A DNA stretch of 15,576 bases from an uncultured Victivallales bacterium (GTDB taxonomy: Bacteria; Verrucomicrobiota; Lentisphaeria; Oligosphaerales; JAFGRS01), in contig CAILKC010000342.1 in assembly GCA_903834675.1 (NCBI GenBank), forward strand, positions 1 to 15,576. Direction: 5' to 3'. A program made the position numbers and the translations under genes. Of the stretch, positions 13,401-15,576 are shown piece by piece. Positions within the stretch are counted from its first letter, which is position 1; each line of letters opens with the position of its first letter. The notes under the pieces are model-generated. The model was given only the letters and a program-made list of their open reading frames with translations. It searched no databases and was not told the origin of the DNA.

Positions 13401-15068
13401 GCGGTCGAGTCCGAATGGCAGTTCTCGCGCCCCGGACACCACTGCGGTAACATCTCGGCCTGCGCCAACGGTCTGTTCTTTCGCTCGGGGTCCGCGGCCT
13501 ACTACGACCTGACCGGCGACTATGGCACGGTGCATTTCGGTGGTCAGCGGCCCGGCTGCTGGATCAACTGCATTCCAGCCAACGGCGTGGTGTTGATGCC
13601 GGAGGCTAGCTCGGGCTGCATCTGCCCGTACTCACTGCAATGCACCACCACCTTTAAGGGACGGCGCGAGCCGCGGTCGTGGGGCACCTACAGCGCCGCC
13701 GGCGCCTCGCTGCCGATACGCCGACTGGCTCTGAACCTGGGGGCGCCAGGCGACCGCCGGGATGAGGCGGGTCTCCTCTGGCTGGCCTATCCCCGTCCGG
13801 GCGAGGGCCGCTTGGTCCTGCCCCTGAAGCTGTTACCCGAGTTTGCGCCAAACGGCGGCTTCGTGCGGGGCCTGGAACCGGCGAGCGCCGACGACGCGCC
13901 GCAGGCCTGGCTACATGCAAGCGGCGCGCGCGGCCTGACCCGCTGTCGCATTCCGGTGTTGGGAGAGGCGGACGGGGCGGCGCTCTACAGCGTGCGCATC
14001 GCTCTGCGCTCGGCCCTCGAAGCCACCCCGGGGGCGTGCGTTCTGACGATTTCCCTACAGGGGCAAAAGGTCGCCGAGGGCCTCGATCTGGTCGCTGCCG
14101 CCGGCGGTCCGGGGCGGGTGCTGCTGCGTGAGTTCCGTGAGGTCCGCGCCGACAGCGTGCTTGACCTGGCGATCAGTGGGCCGCTGCCGAGTGGGACGGC
14201 CCTGCCGAGCTGGACGGTCAGCGCCGTTGAGGTGGCCTGCGACAAGGTGTTGCACGTGGGCCTGGCCGTCCCTGCGGTCACGATCAACAACGCCGTGTCT
14301 CAGGCCAGCCTCGACATCCGCAACGCCAATCGCACCGGCAGCCCCTTCCACGGCAGGCTGCGCGTGACGGTCCCCGCACCGCTGGCGGTCGAACCCCCGG
14401 AGGTCGCCCTGGACCTGCAACCCGACGAAAGCAAGGCGACTTCCGTCGTCGTCCGGCTGGTCCAGCCCGGGCCAGCGGCGACCCTCAAGGCCCGTTTTAC
14501 CCTGCTGCGGCCAGACGGTTCGGTCGAGTTCGAGCGCACTGCCGGGATCGAGTACCTGGCGAACCGTGGCCGACAGACGGTGATCGCCGCGGCGGACGCC
14601 CATGTCGTGGCGGGAACCGCGAGCAAAAACTACGGTCCCTCGACCACCTTCGCCGTCGATGGCGGCAATACCGAGATGAACGACAGCGCCCACAGCCTGG
14701 CCTTCCTGCGCTTCCCGATCCAGGTGCCGGGCACGCCCTTGACCACCACCCTGCGCCTCTTCGTCCCGGAAACCGCGGCGGCTCAAAGTGGCGATTCGGG
14801 GGTGATTCGGCTGGTCGAAGGCGCCTGGGAAGAGGCGACGGTTAATTACAGCAACATGCCCAAGCCCGGCGCCCAGGTCGCTGACCTCGGTAAGGTCGAT
14901 CAGGGGGTGTGGGCCGAACGCCGACTGACGGTGGACCTGACCGGCCGCCAGACCCTCGACCTCGTCATCGTGCCACGCAGTACCGACGGCGCCACCTACG
15001 AATCCCGTGAGGGCCCCAACAAGCCGCAGTTGCTGATCGAGTACGAGGCACTCCCGGCTCTGAAGTAG
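10422..15068 (+). CDS. Giant secreted PQQ-type propeller protein with degenerate methyltransferase domain and C-terminal DNRLRE/CBM96-like module
   Basis: The protein is 1548 aa. The ATG has GAGGAGG 7 nt upstream. A signal peptide (LLLAAALASA, cut about A22/Q23) leads into DWPTYLHDGSRSG, the usual opening of PQQ-like propellers. Blades such as LYALDAATGAPRWVFF fill about 24-340. A coiled coil (about 345-406, LAELEAQERRLQKQNQ) interrupts the propeller before more blades. Residues about 512-625 follow a class I methyltransferase layout (LDQLGLYGFRAAVL, FSDDFANLVVW, LLRVLKPWGGTLVV), but the glycine loop reads AVGPQALP, so SAM binding is doubtful. A second propeller spans about 653-1055. A Cys cluster (HHCGNISAC, GCWINC, GCICPYSLQC) follows. 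After beta-sandwich and Ig-like segments, residues about 1384-1546 resemble the DNRLRE/CBM96 module (ADAHVVAGTASKNYGPSTTF, AFLRFPI, EGAWEEATVNYSN). It is probably an extracellular or surface binding scaffold; its ligand is unknown. Quinone binding is not shown. Confidence 0.7.
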   Translation: MQNDRALSLAVTLLLAAALASAQDWPTYLHDGSRSGLTPSQTPTNPARQWTFVPLAPPTKAWGDPKPTPVEGILELPRLRFDDAFHVAAAAGQVFFGSSADHKLYALDAATGAPRWVFFTEGPIRNAPTLSGGNVYVGSDDGYAYCLKASDGSLCWRLRAGPADERVLGSGQMISRWPLRTGILVQDGVAYFAAGVFPAEGLFLYAADAGTGKVLWKNDTYGGGGSADVSPQGYLLLHKDYVVVPSGRRAPMVFSRRDGKLLHSMSANRFAVGVFGGTFATLDGDVVYNGTDQMFGYRISDGAALTLEYTRRLAMSPEQAYLLTGSDLLACQKSAWVEAGRQRLPLHQRILQAAPMLAELEAQERRLQKQNQPVSAQLRADIARNQALIAEARAKRDGLAEQVRQAPSWRVPCSAVESLIVTADGIIAGGKDQVIAFAAADGRRLWELPVEGRARGLALSEGRLLVSLESGAIACFAAGAAQNLTAARTAAAPPPVPAAAGPLVAVVEACLPPRGYALAVGPQALPVSIRLASVPGLRTYVAAEAESQADEMRRNLDQLGLYGFRAAVLSAPDLAALPFSDDFANLVVWTSATPPPEPVGAELLRVLKPWGGTLVVPAGAVAWFSARESSLRAGPVTGPWAVLTKGAVAGVGAWTHQYADAGNTACSADEGVKGDLGVLWYGEPGPERIPNRHISSAAPLAADGRLFIQGENVLMGYDSANGVELWVRELPGAARAGLKTSCSNFVYADGSLFVVAAGACHRLRGDTGETLRTYALTPGRDGQPRTWGSFLAVADGILLGSDQGQTLFALNPESGERLWEYQGTAVDWITVAVSADRVFAVDRKATAEQQQKALAGIEAGQRLDRLGKPITADVRVVVCLDLRSGRPLWESPQYVSDCIRVGASGGELILLAAKGVVLLCGQPWNGHFWQEFYAGDFTRRSLIALDAGSGQMLWSGRKGYRSRPLIVGDTVIAEPWAHDLRTGAERQRLHPLTAVESEWQFSRPGHHCGNISACANGLFFRSGSAAYYDLTGDYGTVHFGGQRPGCWINCIPANGVVLMPEASSGCICPYSLQCTTTFKGRREPRSWGTYSAAGASLPIRRLALNLGAPGDRRDEAGLLWLAYPRPGEGRLVLPLKLLPEFAPNGGFVRGLEPASADDAPQAWLHASGARGLTRCRIPVLGEADGAALYSVRIALRSALEATPGACVLTISLQGQKVAEGLDLVAAAGGPGRVLLREFREVRADSVLDLAISGPLPSGTALPSWTVSAVEVACDKVLHVGLAVPAVTINNAVSQASLDIRNANRTGSPFHGRLRVTVPAPLAVEPPEVALDLQPDESKATSVVVRLVQPGPAATLKARFTLLRPDGSVEFERTAGIEYLANRGRQTVIAAADAHVVAGTASKNYGPSTTFAVDGGNTEMNDSAHSLAFLRFPIQVPGTPLTTTLRLFVPETAAAQSGDSGVIRLVEGAWEEATVNYSNMPKPGAQVADLGKVDQGVWAERRLTVDLTGRQTLDLVIVPRSTDGATYESREGPNKPQLLIEYEALPALK

Positions 15069-15088
15069 AGCCGTCCGCAGGGTCTACA

Positions 15089-15484
15089 GTCACGGGGGTC
15101 GCGAGCGTGGCGATCCACGGAGATCTGCGAGCAGAACTCCCCCGGGACCAAGGTTCTTGGCCGCAGTCCGCCCACTGACAGCAGTTCGACATCGCCATGC
15201 CCGGCAGCGAGTTCCCGGTCGTGCAGCGCCTTCACTCGCTCCAGATGGGCCTTCAACGCCGCGACCAGGCAACTCGGCAGCAGCGTTGTCCGGTCCTTGT
15301 CGCCTTTACTCGCGCGCACGGTGACCAACCCCTGATCGAAGTCGAGGTCCTTCACACGTAGGCGCGTACACTCGGACACCCGCAGTCCGCTGCCGTAGAT
15401 CAGGCGCAGCATCAGACCGGTCGTGCCCTCCACCTCGGCCAATACGAGTGCTACCTCCTTCTCGGTCAACCAGACCTCAGGAAG
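15089..15484 (-). pseudogene. intI: Remnant of an integron integrase (IntI-family tyrosine recombinase)
   Basis: The readable stretch begins LTEKEVALVLAEVEGT. It continues with LIYGSGLRVSE, RLRVKDLDF, KGDKDRTTLLP and HLERVKALHDRELAAGHG, closely following the central part of IntI1 (LTPDEV, LLYGTGMRISE, RVKDLDF, KGSKDRALMLP). The first catalytic Arg and the beta-hairpin Lys are present. Homology weakens after about 15172; register changes are likely there, and a DPRD resembling the IntI DPRSG appears near 15095. The C-terminal HxRH and Tyr half is missing because the convergent propeller gene ends at 15068. Upstream, an in-frame TAA (15487-15485) and absence of the N-terminal SAM-like domain show the other end is lost too. 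It cannot be an active recombinase. No attC site was recognised. The rest of 15069-15576 shows nothing identifiable. Confidence 0.75.
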
Positions 15485-15576
15485 TTACGCACGGGGACTC
15501 GCAAGTTGAACGCCGGTCGTTTCGCGGGTCCGGCGGCTCCTGTCACAGCTCCGGGGCGCCGGGGAGCAGGCAGACC

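Noticed and set aside
12231..13535. 434-codon minus-strand open frame
   Set aside because: It is antisense to the second propeller of the giant protein; no motifs, typical shadow frame.
14996..15088. C-terminal part of the integrase open frame
   Set aside because: It has no similarity to recombinases and overlaps the 3' end of the propeller gene on the opposite strand.

Overview
The window comes from a GC-rich bacterium. It carries very large secreted multidomain proteins, a standard leucine-biosynthesis pair and intergenic DNA full of short hairpin repeats. The propeller protein with an embedded methyltransferase-like domain, and the CCCAGGGC/GCCCTGGG and GCCCCTTCGGGGC hairpins, recall uncultured PVC-type lineages (Planctomycetes, Lentisphaerae) or Hydrogenedentes/Armatimonadota. 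The sequence alone does not fix the phylum.

Layout, left to right. Positions 1-248 are non-coding: a 30-nt palindrome, a first copy of a 21-nt repeat and a probable promoter. Positions 249-4226 (+) encode a secreted protein of about 1325 aa with a heparinase II/III-like toroid and beta domain, a discoidin-like domain and a C-terminal propeller with two calcium-loop motifs. Convergent to it is a minus-strand operon reading leuC (8685-7387), leuD (7371-6835) and a secreted Ala/Pro-rich protein of 831 aa (6815-4320). Positions 8686-9440 form a 755-nt divergent intergenic region holding a block of hairpins. The block is flanked by outward-pointing copies of the 21-nt repeat and by a 16-nt direct repeat. 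Then come prmC (9441-10292, +) and a secreted protein of 1548 aa (10422-15068, +). The latter has two PQQ-type propellers, a degenerate methyltransferase domain, a Cys cluster, and a C-terminal DNRLRE/CBM96-like domain. The right edge holds a decayed, minus-strand integron-integrase fragment.

How the genes fit together. LeuC and LeuD form isopropylmalate isomerase in the cytoplasm, and PrmC methylates release factors. The three big exported proteins look like a surface or extracellular polysaccharide-handling set: a lyase-like protein, a propeller scaffold ending in a possible uronate-binding module, and a toroid/beta protein on Ala/Pro linkers. A shared role for them is inference. The most unusual signal is the 21-nt element (consensus CCCCTACGGARCTGACYTG, plus CG). 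It lies about 100 nt upstream of the starts of the lyase-like gene, leuC and prmC, always pointing toward the gene.
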